A stretch of 64,000 nucleotides of DNA from JABDQA01 sp963759125 (GTDB taxonomy: Bacteria; Desulfobacterota; Desulfobulbia; Desulfobulbales; Desulfocapsaceae): NCBI GenBank assembly GCA_963759125.1, contig CAVWXN010000008.1:62001-126000 (forward strand), read 5' to 3'. A model generated the notes under the pieces. The model ran no database searches. It was given only the letters and a program-made list of their open reading frames with translations, and was not told the DNA's origin. The position numbers and the translations under genes were made by a program. Shown piece by piece: positions 46,900-55,353 of the stretch (the first letter of the stretch is position 1; each line of letters begins with the position of its first letter).

Positions 46900-47583
46900 C
46901 GTTTTCTTTCGTCGGAAACTATTCGTCCATCCTTGAGCGAGACGAGGCGATCTGCAAATTCCATAACCATTGTATCATGGGTTGCGAAAATGAAAGTAAC
47001 CTGTTTGGCTCGGTTCATCTGCTTCATCGTCTCCAAAAGTTTTCTGCCGGTTTTAGAATCAAGGTTTGCGGTTGGTTCGTCGGCGAGCACAACTTGAGGG
47101 TCAGTAACAATTGCCCGAGCCACAGCAACTCTCTGCTGCTGTCCGCCAGACAATTCGTCGGGCCGGCTGTCGGCCTTGTCGGCCAGGCCGACTTCGTGCA
47201 GGATGTCGTTAACCTTTCTGGCTCTCACTGATTTCTCAACTTTTTGCAGCAGCAGTATATAGTCGATGTTTTCTGCGGCCGTAAGAACCGGGATCAGATT
47301 ATAGGCCTGGAAAACAAAACCGATCTGGTGCAATCGAAGATCAGCTCGCTGGCCATCACTGAGCTCTAACAGTTTTTTTTGATTAAAGTACACTTCTCCT
47401 TCATCCGGAACATCGAGACTGCCGATAAGGTTTAGAAGTGTAGTCTTGCCAGAACCGGAAGGTCCCGCAAGGGCGACGAATTCACCTTTGTCCACCTCGA
47501 GCGTAACCGTCGTCCAGCGCTTTGAAGCTCGTGCGTCCCTGCTGGTAGACCTTGCTTACGGAATCGACCCTGATGATTCCCAT
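46896..47583 (-). pseudogene. LolD/MacB-like ABC ATPase, frameshifted near its start
   Basis: ATPase partner of the two adjacent FtsX-like permeases. An ATG at 47583 with a good AGGAG site encodes MGIIRVDSVSKVYQQG...KALDD, the normal beginning. One extra base (a C in CC at 47507-47508 on the plus strand) then shifts the frame; without it VTLEVDKGEF continues as expected. The shifted frame is intact to 46896: Walker A GPSGSGKT, signature LSGGQQQRV, Walker B VVLADEPTANLD, and H-loop FATHDT. An internal GTG at 47495 would give a protein lacking the first strands. So either this is a pseudogene, a sequencing error or a programmed shift. The rest of the operon looks healthy, favouring an error or very recent mutation. 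Confidence 0.85.
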
Positions 47584-47611
47584 CCCTTGCTCTCCTATTT
47601 TCACCCCCGTA

Positions 47612-48871
47612 TCAGAGGTGTCTCATTGTCTCGACTGGAGTGAATCTGGCTGCCTGCAACGCGGGGTACAAGCCGACCAGAAGACCTAGAATAACCACCA
47701 CGCCGTTAGCCATAGCGATGTCGTTGACGCTGAGCAGCGGATACACGATTCGGCTGATACCCCACATCTCAATCCCTGCTCCGAACAATCCCAGATCAAT
47801 ACCTGATCTGAATATCACCTTGACCAGAAAAATAGAGAAAAAATCAGCAACCGCCATCCCTATCAACAACAGTAACAGCACCTCAATCATCACGATTCTA
47901 ACAATTCCTGCCGAACGCAGACCAAGAGCCCGCTGCAAGCCGAATTCTCTCATTCGCTCATAAACGGCCATCAACACTGTGTTGGCTAAGCCAAAACCCA
48001 TGGCTATGAAAACGACGACAAACCAGATCAGCATGTAAACGTCGAACATCTCGATGTAGGCAGCAATTGCCGGCAGCAGTTGCCGCCACCCCGTCGCTTC
48101 TATCTTCTCCTGCGCAAGTCGCTGATTGATCTTACTGACGAGATCTTCAATCACACCTGTTCGGTAGGTATTCGACAGACCCAGGTTTATACCAATCTCG
48201 GTAGCGCTTTCAGGAACCCCGATCATATCCTGAAAGGCTATCAGGTTGACAAAGACATAGCGCTTTTCCGTATCCCTTATTTCAGTTCTATAGCTGCCCC
48301 GAATTCTGAAAGCCTTTGAGCGGCCCTCTCCGTTTACGTCTTGACTCATCAACACCACTTTTTTGCCGATTTCAAGGCCGAGCTTATCAAGCAGACTCTG
48401 ACCGATCAGAAGACCATGATCATCGTCCTGATCGAGCGGTTGGCCAGAGTAGACAGGCCGCCCGATAAAAGAGACTCCAGCTTCTTTTTCCGGTTCGATG
48501 CCGACGATCATAATCCCCGCATGATCCCTGCTGGTGCTCAGCACACCATCGAGTCGGAGCCTTTTTACCAGTTGAGCATCTTCGGGAAGCAAATCGGCTA
48601 TTTGTCGAGCAACTCCCTGCACCCGGTCAATCCTGTTGTCGATATCGGGATCAACCCGATATTGCGGGTCCTGTATCTTGATGTGCCCGACAAGGTTGTC
48701 GATCGAGTTTTTGACCATGCCCTCCATCATTCCCCTGCCAAAGGCCGACAGAACAATCATTGAAATGATGCCCACCACAATGGCGGTCAAAATAATCAGG
48801 GTCCGACGGGGATTGCGCCACAGATTCCTCCAGCCGATCTGGATGTTAATCCCAAAATCCCCAGATCTCAT
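47612..48871 (-). CDS. FtsX-like ABC permease (LolC/E or MacB type), second copy
   Basis: 419 residues: N-terminal TM helix (about 25-47), a large periplasmic domain (about 50-280) and three C-terminal TM helices, the topology of MacB/LolCE permeases. Seen: GWRNLWRNPRRTLIILTAIVVG at the N terminus (the cytoplasmic coupling region), MREFGLQRALGLRSAGIVRIVMIE near 315-338 at the coupling helix, and a terminal PALQAARFTPVETMRHL. Its ATG overlaps the stop of the first permease gene by 4 nt, and the ATPase gene follows 28 nt later. The pair is likely a heterodimer extracting a lipid or lipoprotein from the inner membrane; that is inferred from the operon. Confidence 0.9.
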   Translation of the reverse strand: MRSGDFGINIQIGWRNLWRNPRRTLIILTAIVVGIISMIVLSAFGRGMMEGMVKNSIDNLVGHIKIQDPQYRVDPDIDNRIDRVQGVARQIADLLPEDAQLVKRLRLDGVLSTSRDHAGIMIVGIEPEKEAGVSFIGRPVYSGQPLDQDDDHGLLIGQSLLDKLGLEIGKKVVLMSQDVNGEGRSKAFRIRGSYRTEIRDTEKRYVFVNLIAFQDMIGVPESATEIGINLGLSNTYRTGVIEDLVSKINQRLAQEKIEATGWRQLLPAIAAYIEMFDVYMLIWFVVVFIAMGFGLANTVLMAVYERMREFGLQRALGLRSAGIVRIVMIEVLLLLLIGMAVADFFSIFLVKVIFRSGIDLGLFGAGIEMWGISRIVYPLLSVNDIAMANGVVVILGLLVGLYPALQAARFTPVETMRHL

Positions 48872-50091
48872 GATCGCAGCGCCTCTACCGGATGGAGGCT
48901 GGGTATTCGCAGGACAGGTATGAGTGCCGTGAGCAGGGTTACCAGGAAGATCAGCAACGGACCGATGGCCACCGAGAGAGCAGTGAGTTTCGGGTAGAGC
49001 CGCTCGGGCATACCATATTGCGCCATGAATTCGGCACTGTCCCCCATGGAGATGCCATAATTGGCGGTGAGCAGTGTTATCCCTATACCGCAGAGTGTTC
49101 CAACCAGAAGGCCAAATGCGGTCATGCTCATCGACTCTAGAAGCATCAGCCTGACAAGTCTTCCAGGTTTCATTCCTATCGACATCAATACGCCGAATTC
49201 TTTCTTGCGTTCAAATATCGCCATAAAAAAGGTATTGAGAATCGAAAAGGCCACCACCACCACGAGAATGAAATACATGATGATGCCGCTGATCAAATCG
49301 AGCTCTATCGATTGTTTCAGACCAGGGGTCAGCTCTTCCCAGGTCATAACCTGCAGCCCCTGGGTTCGATCATCGCCAGCCAATTGAGCTGCTGCGGGAC
49401 GGCTGTCGGACAAATGAGCAAAAGTGAGTATCAGTCGGTGTACAGCCCCTTCCATGCTGAATACCGTATCAAATTCCGGCAGGGGAATCTGCATGGTCGA
49501 ACGATCGAATTCGTCAATACCGGATTTGTAGATGCCGATGATCTCAACCACCGCTGCTGCTATGGAACCGTCTCTGCCGCTGCCGAGCAGGACACATTCA
49601 TCCCCGAGAGAGAGTTGCAAGTGTTGGGCGGCCAGGACACCGATGACACCCGCGGCACCATCTTCATCACGGAGATAGCTGCCGGCCACGATCTGGTCGG
49701 GCACCGATGACATTTTAGACTCATGGGCAGGTGCTACCCCGGTTACCATTAGCCCCCTGCTCCTTTTTTCACCGCTGGCAAGTACAAAAGCTTCCGAACG
49801 CCTGGAGACTTGTTCAATGTTATTCAAGTCTGATGCTGCCAGGATCAGAGGGGCAGGATCGGCGAGCACTTTTCTCATTTTCGGACGGTCATGATACCCT
49901 GGTGCGACGATCTGCACATGGCCGCTACTGAGACGAACCGACGAATCGATCATATCATCGTAGGCGCCGAACTGGAATGACAGCATGAAAACGAGCAGGG
50001 CAGTGGCAAAGACGATGGCAAGAATGGTCAGCATCGACCTTCTCGGATTGCGCCAGATGTTGCGCCAGGCCATCAACAGATCGTTCATCAC
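48868..50091 (-). CDS. FtsX-like ABC permease (LolC/E or MacB type), first copy
   Basis: 407 residues with the same topology as its neighbour: MMNDLLMAWRNIWRNPRRSM then a TM helix (about 20-40), a periplasmic domain (about 45-260) and three C-terminal TM helices. Coupling motif RKKEFGVLMSIGMKPGRLVRLML near 300-322, and a late ALIPVLRIPSLHPVEALRS. It is distinct from the other permease rather than a duplicate. It overlaps the LolA-like gene by 4 nt (50088-50091) and the second permease by 4 nt, so all are co-translated. Confidence 0.9.
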   Translation of the reverse strand: MMNDLLMAWRNIWRNPRRSMLTILAIVFATALLVFMLSFQFGAYDDMIDSSVRLSSGHVQIVAPGYHDRPKMRKVLADPAPLILAASDLNNIEQVSRRSEAFVLASGEKRSRGLMVTGVAPAHESKMSSVPDQIVAGSYLRDEDGAAGVIGVLAAQHLQLSLGDECVLLGSGRDGSIAAAVVEIIGIYKSGIDEFDRSTMQIPLPEFDTVFSMEGAVHRLILTFAHLSDSRPAAAQLAGDDRTQGLQVMTWEELTPGLKQSIELDLISGIIMYFILVVVVAFSILNTFFMAIFERKKEFGVLMSIGMKPGRLVRLMLLESMSMTAFGLLVGTLCGIGITLLTANYGISMGDSAEFMAQYGMPERLYPKLTALSVAIGPLLIFLVTLLTALIPVLRIPSLHPVEALRS

Positions 50092-50846
50092 AGTCTTTTT
50101 TTGCTCTTCAGGCTGGCCAGGGTGAACATTTTATCTTCTATCTCGATATCGAATTCAAGGGTCACATACTCAAGTCGGGTAAATCTATCCTCCTCATCGG
50201 CTCTGCGCATGGTCCAGCTTCTAGGAAAAATCCGGCCTGAGAAATCGTCAATATTTTCGGCAGTCATTTCCTTGACCAACACCATATCCTCGTCATAAAA
50301 ATGTTCTTTGAGCAGGATGAAATCATCCCGTATTTTGAGAATCTGTTTTCCCCACACCACAGGAGCATCCTCTTTGGCGACAGATTCGACCGTGAAGATC
50401 TCATGGCCGTCGTCCAACGACTTGTCAACAATAATGTGGTCGTAATCCTCTAGAATGGAATCGGATTTTGCCAGATCGTCATTGGAGAAGTCAGACCCCA
50501 TCCACGACTGACTCATCATTGAGGGAGGCAACTTGATAGCCCGATTAATCTTGGGGTTGTAGCTCCACATGTCCTTGCCCTTCTTCAGACTTCCATTACC
50601 TGCGTCTTTAGGCGGCTGCTGAACAAAAAACAGAGCATCTCCTCTTCCTCTGGTCCAGCCCTTTAAAATCATTGTTCGCTCGAAATCGGGCCGGTGAATG
50701 GTCATCGAGAATTCTGAATAGGAACTCATACCACGCCAGTAATCGAATGCTTTTTCAACGAGAGCCAGCGCTTCTGGATCAGCAGCAACGATTTTAGAGC
50801 CGAGCAGGAAGAAAACGACCACTGAAAACAGGGATGTTTTATGCAT
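50088..50846 (-). CDS. LolA-like outer-membrane lipoprotein-sorting protein
   Basis: 252 residues from ATG 50846, chosen because it starts a signal peptide (MHKTSLFSVVVFFLLGSK, cleavage near IVAA-D) and has an AGGTG site; a longer frame from 50903 would place 19 odd residues in front. The mature part is a LolA/LolB-like half-barrel family protein: YSEFSMTIHRPDFERTMILKGWTRG near 46-70, FVQQPPKDAGNG near 75-86, DMWSYNPKINRAIKLPPSMM near 93-112 and IVDKSLDDGHEIF. Such periplasmic proteins carry lipids or lipoproteins between membranes. It heads the five-gene operon with two permeases, an ATPase and a barrel. The cargo is unknown. Confidence 0.88.
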   Translation of the reverse strand: MHKTSLFSVVVFFLLGSKIVAADPEALALVEKAFDYWRGMSSYSEFSMTIHRPDFERTMILKGWTRGRGDALFFVQQPPKDAGNGSLKKGKDMWSYNPKINRAIKLPPSMMSQSWMGSDFSNDDLAKSDSILEDYDHIIVDKSLDDGHEIFTVESVAKEDAPVVWGKQILKIRDDFILLKEHFYDEDMVLVKEMTAENIDDFSGRIFPRSWTMRRADEEDRFTRLEYVTLEFDIEIEDKMFTLASLKSKKRL

Positions 50847-50903
50847 CAGCGCACCTGATAATTTGAAATAACTCCAGTTACATCGAACCTTCATTCTAAA
50901 CAT

Positions 50904-51348
50904 TGAACCTCCATTCTATAATAGATCATGACGAAACACTAATTTAAGGCCACCTTGAAAAATTGTCTTTTGCCCAAACTCTGCGTTGCGTCTGGAAATT
51001 ATATCCTCGACATATCAACTATATGCCTGCGGTAAAATTTCCATACGCGCCTTGATTTTTATTAAAAATCCTAATTTTTCAAGATAGCCTTAAGAGATCG
51101 TCATGCACAAATGGAAGCTCATCGGTTAGACACCTGCTTAGGCTTTTGGCAAACTAATATCGAATCTACTAAAAATTTGAAAACTGACCTGGAACCAATT
51201 TCCTCCGGTCAATGGAACACGTTACCAATCAGTAACAAAAAAATGGCAATTTCGACCGTGTTCATGGTAAAACGTTGTGCAGTCACCGTCAGTCAGCTTG
51301 CTGATTAAAGAAATTAACGTTAAAAGAGATTTCCTTCCACTTCACCCC
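50904..51348. other. intergenic region between LolA-like operon and histidine kinase
   Basis: 445 nt, with both flanking operons starting from it. The main content is the 150-bp palindrome at 50944-51093, listed separately. The rest (51094-51348) shows only short open frames without ribosome-binding sites and no promoter I can name. Confidence 0.6.
50944..51093. repeat. 150-bp imperfect palindrome (REP/MITE-like)
   Basis: Ends match as an inverted repeat: TTAAGGCCACCTTGAAAAATT (split as TTAAGGCCAC and CTTGAAAAATT) at 50944-50964, and AATTTTTCAAG then ATAGCCTTAA at 51073-51093, 19 of 21 bases. The two mismatches become G-U pairs in the minus-strand RNA. A second pair lies inside: GCGTCTGGAAATT against AATTTCCATACGC, 12 of 13. 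The centre is GACATATCAACTATATGCC. It sits 98 nt before the LolA-like start, on that operon's leader side. Confidence 0.75.
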
Positions 51349-52932
51349 ATGCGCCTGGCCATAAAGAAACTGAAGTACAAGTTCATCCTGATCATCGGCT
51401 TCGTTCTGCTCGTCTCTTTCGGTGTTCTTCTCTCCTATATGACCACCCTTCAGAACAACCTGGTAATCGGCCAGGCACAGCAGCAGGCCCGGATGCTCCA
51501 CCACCAGCTCATACTTACCCGTCAGTGGGTTTCCGATCACCAGGGTTTGTTTGTTGTAAAGACTGATGAAGTAAAAGAGAATCCTTACCTGGAAATTCCT
51601 CAGATCGAAACCCAAAACGGTGTTACCCTGGTCCAACGAAATCCGGCCATGGTCACCAGGGAACTATCCGAATACGCGCAGAAAGCCGGCTACGGATGGT
51701 TTCGGGTAACCAGTCTCGATCCGGTTAATCCGCTGAACGAGCCGGATGTCTTTGAGCGTTCGAGTCTGGAGAGATTCAATAAAGTTCCAGTCGATGAACA
51801 TATGGAAATCGATTCTTCCAACAACCAAAAAACGTTGAGATATATCTCCCCTCTGATTGTCAAGCCATCCTGCCTAAGTTGCCATGCCAAGCATGGTTAT
51901 AAGGAAGGCGATATCCGTGGAGCCCTGAGTATATCAATTCCCATCGACTGGGCGGATACAACCATAAAACGGAACAACAGATTCATTTTCCTGCTCGGTT
52001 CCTTTGCCGTCCTGGCCGTAACCGGATTGCTATATCTTCTTTTCAACGTGTTGGTTTCGAACCGCTTAGCTGCACTAGAAAACATCATGGACCATTACCC
52101 GGAAGGTCCGTCCCCTGCTGCCTCTCTACCTGATGGAGAAGATGAGATAGGCAGGCTATCATCTCGTTTTTCTGCTCTTTGTGACAGGCTCGATCGGTCC
52201 CGAAGTAGTTTAGAGCAAGCACATGAGCAAGCCTTCTATAATGAAAAAATGGCATCGCTCGGGCAGATTACCGCCGGTATAGCCCATGAGATCAACAATC
52301 CCCTGGGGGGACTGCTAAACTGCGTAAGCAACATGCGGGATGACCCTGATAACAAAGAGCTCCAGACCCGATATCTGCCGCTCATCGATAAGGGTCTGCA
52401 CCAGATAGAAGCAATCATGCGCCAGCTCCTTAATTTTGGCAGAAATATGCCACTACAGTTGGTCAAAGTCGACATAAACGAAGAGATACGAGAATGTATG
52501 TCCCTGCTCAAATACCGGATGAAGAATATCGAACTGGTTCTCCAGCTTGGCAGTGCCGAGCCTCTTTGCGTCGACACCGAGGCAATCAAACAGATTGTCG
52601 TCAATATCGGCCTCAATGCTATTCAAGCCATGCCTGATGGTGGAACACTCACTATCACGAGCAGTTATGGGTCTGACTGGATTGTGATCAGCTTCACCGA
52701 TACCGGTATCGGCATAGATAAGGAAATTCGGGCAAAGATTTTTGATCCGTTCTTCTCCACCAAAGAAGTCGGACAAGGCACCGGACTAGGCCTTGCGGTC
52801 ACCTACACTCTCGTCCAGAAGATGGGGGGAAGGATAGAAGTCGAATCGATGATACCCGGTGGAACTACCTTTATCGTTCAGATCCCGGTAGTTCAGCAGT
52901 GTCGATCTGAGGCTGACATCACCAAAATATAA
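51349..52932 (+). CDS. membrane histidine kinase with c-type heme (DUF3365/Tll0287-like) sensor domain
   Basis: 527 residues from ATG 51349. TM helix 1 (about 8-32), a periplasmic sensor with CLSCH (Cys175, Cys178, His179), a c-heme binding motif, then TM2 (about 205-230), a HAMP-like linker, HisKA with His313 in AGIAHEINNPLGG, and HATPase_c with DTGIGID near 450 and GTGLGLAVTY near 480. The sensor resembles DUF3365/Tll0287 domains proposed to sense redox state or small ligands through heme. The regulator gene begins 23 nt later, so this is a two-component pair with autophosphorylation on His313. A GTG at 51277 could be a longer start but has no better support. Confidence 0.92.
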   Translation: MRLAIKKLKYKFILIIGFVLLVSFGVLLSYMTTLQNNLVIGQAQQQARMLHHQLILTRQWVSDHQGLFVVKTDEVKENPYLEIPQIETQNGVTLVQRNPAMVTRELSEYAQKAGYGWFRVTSLDPVNPLNEPDVFERSSLERFNKVPVDEHMEIDSSNNQKTLRYISPLIVKPSCLSCHAKHGYKEGDIRGALSISIPIDWADTTIKRNNRFIFLLGSFAVLAVTGLLYLLFNVLVSNRLAALENIMDHYPEGPSPAASLPDGEDEIGRLSSRFSALCDRLDRSRSSLEQAHEQAFYNEKMASLGQITAGIAHEINNPLGGLLNCVSNMRDDPDNKELQTRYLPLIDKGLHQIEAIMRQLLNFGRNMPLQLVKVDINEEIRECMSLLKYRMKNIELVLQLGSAEPLCVDTEAIKQIVVNIGLNAIQAMPDGGTLTITSSYGSDWIVISFTDTGIGIDKEIRAKIFDPFFSTKEVGQGTGLGLAVTYTLVQKMGGRIEVESMIPGGTTFIVQIPVVQQCRSEADITKI

Positions 52933-52955
52933 ATTCTAGCTTGAGCCGATCTGTG

Positions 52956-54293
52956 ATGCGAATACTCTTGGTAGAAGATGACGAGATAATGCGAATCTCG
53001 ATCCAGGACCGTCTGGAGAAATATGGCTGGCATGTTGATGCCGCAACCGATGGCAAAGGTGCCGTCGAGATGCTTGAGCAGGCCGGTTACCAGCTTGTGC
53101 TCTCTGATGTCAGAATGCCAAATCTCGACGGTATGCAGCTGCTTAAACATATCCGCGAAACCACACCTTACACCGACACCATAATGATGACGGCCCACGG
53201 CAACGTTGAAAATGCCATCGACTGCCTCAGGCAGGGAGCCTCCGACTACCTGCTCAAACCGTTCGATATGGATGATCTCATCATCAGAATCAACCGGATT
53301 GTCGCCATGCAGTCCCTCAAGGCCCGTAACATCTCGCTGGAGGACACCTGCCTTCAGCGCCGGGAAACTCTTATTGGTTCCAGTGGCGAAATGGAGAAGG
53401 TTTTCAAACTTATCAGTCAGGCTGGTCCCAGCGATGCCTCCATTCTCATTTCCGGTGAATCGGGAACCGGCAAGGAACTGGTGGCAGCCGCCCTGCACGA
53501 TTCAAGTGAAAGAAGGGGGATGCCTTATATCAGATTGAATTGTGCCGCCATTCCAGACGGACTGATGGAATCAGAAATGTTCGGCCATGAAAAAGGTGCG
53601 TTTACCGGAGCCATCAGCCAGAAACCCGGTAAATTCGAAATGGCTGACGGGGGAACCCTGCTGCTCGACGAGATTACTGATCTGCCTCTGACGCTCCAAC
53701 CTAAATTACTACGCGCCCTTCAGGAGCACGAATTCGAAAGGGTTGGCGGAACCCGGGTCGTGCGGGTGCAGGTACGGATCATCTGTTCGACCGCCAAAGA
53801 CCTGGTCCAGGAGGTGAAAGCTGGAAGATTCAGAGAAGATCTATTTTACCGTCTCCGGGTCATCCCGATCAAGCTGCCGCCACTGAGAGCCAGAAAAGAA
53901 GATATACCAGAGCTGATCAAACATTTTCTTCATGAGTACAGTTTGAAACGTGGTATTCCGATGTCCGTATCCAAAGAGGCGATGGATTGTCTGCTTGAGT
54001 ACGACTATCCAGGCAACGTAAGGGAGTTGAAAAACATCATCGAACGAGCTTCTATCCTGGCAGCCGAACCGCAGATTCAGCTCCTGGATCTACCTGGAGA
54101 TCTGACCCAGCAAAATAATGATAGCGCAGATAATTCTCTTATTCTCTCCAAAGTCGTGGCTAGGACCGAAAAGGATACAATTTTAAAAGCCCTGACCAGG
54201 GCTAATAATTCCAGAACCAAGGCGGCAGATCTGCTGGGGATCAGCAGGAAAAATCTGTGGGAAAAAATGAAATCTTACACCATCAATGTGTAA
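52956..54293 (+). CDS. NtrC-family sigma-54-dependent response regulator
   Basis: 445 residues from ATG 52956; TTG at 52941 and GTG at 52953 are alternatives. Receiver domain 1-120 with phosphoacceptor Asp51 (LSDVRMPN), Lys (LLKPFD), then the AAA+ domain about 140-375: Walker A GESGTGKE, GAFTGA loop (EKGAFTGAISQ), Walker B GGTLLLDEI, and the R-finger region (GRFREDLFYRL). The C-terminal Fis-type helix-turn-helix (NNSRTKAADLLGISRKNLWEKM) ends the protein. It activates sigma-54 promoters in response to the heme-sensing kinase encoded directly upstream. Target genes are not shown; pyrC begins 44 nt after it. Confidence 0.96.
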   Translation: MRILLVEDDEIMRISIQDRLEKYGWHVDAATDGKGAVEMLEQAGYQLVLSDVRMPNLDGMQLLKHIRETTPYTDTIMMTAHGNVENAIDCLRQGASDYLLKPFDMDDLIIRINRIVAMQSLKARNISLEDTCLQRRETLIGSSGEMEKVFKLISQAGPSDASILISGESGTGKELVAAALHDSSERRGMPYIRLNCAAIPDGLMESEMFGHEKGAFTGAISQKPGKFEMADGGTLLLDEITDLPLTLQPKLLRALQEHEFERVGGTRVVRVQVRIICSTAKDLVQEVKAGRFREDLFYRLRVIPIKLPPLRARKEDIPELIKHFLHEYSLKRGIPMSVSKEAMDCLLEYDYPGNVRELKNIIERASILAAEPQIQLLDLPGDLTQQNNDSADNSLILSKVVARTEKDTILKALTRANNSRTKAADLLGISRKNLWEKMKSYTINV

Positions 54294-54337
54294 ATCTATC
54301 AATTCACCCGAATCTTCATCAACTTAAGGCCGAAACA

Positions 54338-55345
54338 ATGGATATCACCTTAAAATCGCCACTGGACATGCACCTGCACCTGAGAGAGGGTGACATGCTC
54401 AATCTCACGGTGCCTTTGTCTGCCGACCACTTTGCCGGGGCGGTGATCATGCCAAATCTTGTCGTCCCGGTTGATAGTCTTGATTATCTGCGTAACTATC
54501 GCCAGGCAATCGAGTTTTATTGCACCGGAAAGAATTTTACGCCTTACATGACCCTGTTTTTTAGAAATTACAGTCGTCAGGAACTGGAAGAATCGAGGGA
54601 GCAAATACTGGGAATTAAACTTTACCCGGCGGGAATAACTACCCAGAGCGAGGCTGGGGTATCCGATTTCAGCGCTATCGAGGGAACCTTGTCCCTCATG
54701 CAGGAATTGCAGATCCCCCTGCTTGTTCATGGCGAAACCAATGGTTTTGTCCTTGACCGTGAGTCCCAGTTCCTGGCTGTCTACAGGTCTCTCGCCAAGC
54801 GTTTTCCAGATCTGCATATCATTATGGAGCATATTACCACCGCCGAGGCGGTCGAATTGCTCGACGAGTTTGCCAATCTATCAGCGACGGTAACCCTGCA
54901 TCACCTCATGATAACCCTGGACGATGTTATCGGAGATCTGCTGCGGCCTGACCTGTTCTGCAAGCCGGTAGCCAAAACCCCCAGAGACAGAAGCGCGCTG
55001 AGAGAAGCGGTATTCAGTGGTCACCCGCAGATCATGTTCGGATCGGATTCGGCCCCTCACCCCCGCCACAAAAAAGAATGCCTTGGCTGCGCCGCAGGGG
55101 TGTTCTCCACTCCAGTCGCCCTTCCCCTTCTGGCCCAGATCTTCGAGGAGGCCGGGCACCTCGACAGGCTTCAGAATTTCGTCAGTGCCAACGCCTGCCT
55201 CCGTTACCGGATAACGGCTCCTGATAAAACGGTTGTGCTCTCACCGACAGCCTGGCAGGTACCAGACTATTATGGTGATGTAAGCCCATTCTTTGCGGGT
55301 CAAACAATTCGCTGGTCAGTCAAATCAACAATCTCCGACATATAA
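54338..55345 (+). CDS. pyrC: dihydroorotase
   Basis: Cyclises carbamoyl-aspartate to dihydroorotate in pyrimidine synthesis, using a binuclear zinc site. 335 aa from ATG 54338; a frame from 54257 would overlap the regulator gene. Seen: metal-binding DMHLHLREGDML near 10-21, the carboxylated Lys in GIKLYPAGITTQ near 97, HGE near 133, HHLMITLDD near 188, and the Asp in FGSDSAPHPR near 236. The length and motif spacing match the Escherichia coli type II PyrC rather than the PyrC/PyrB complex type. It precedes the nitroreductase gene by 8 nt. Confidence 0.95.
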   Translation: MDITLKSPLDMHLHLREGDMLNLTVPLSADHFAGAVIMPNLVVPVDSLDYLRNYRQAIEFYCTGKNFTPYMTLFFRNYSRQELEESREQILGIKLYPAGITTQSEAGVSDFSAIEGTLSLMQELQIPLLVHGETNGFVLDRESQFLAVYRSLAKRFPDLHIIMEHITTAEAVELLDEFANLSATVTLHHLMITLDDVIGDLLRPDLFCKPVAKTPRDRSALREAVFSGHPQIMFGSDSAPHPRHKKECLGCAAGVFSTPVALPLLAQIFEEAGHLDRLQNFVSANACLRYRITAPDKTVVLSPTAWQVPDYYGDVSPFFAGQTIRWSVKSTISDI

Positions 55346-55353
55346 TTATCATC

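Noticed and set aside
46896..47495. Intact ATPase starting at the internal GTG
   Set aside because: It lacks the first ~25 residues (initial beta strands and the aromatic A-loop) and the GTG has no good ribosome-binding site, while ATG 47583 does.
51111..51308. 65-codon frame before the histidine kinase
   Set aside because: No ribosome-binding site or recognisable sequence; overlaps the kinase's alternative upstream start.
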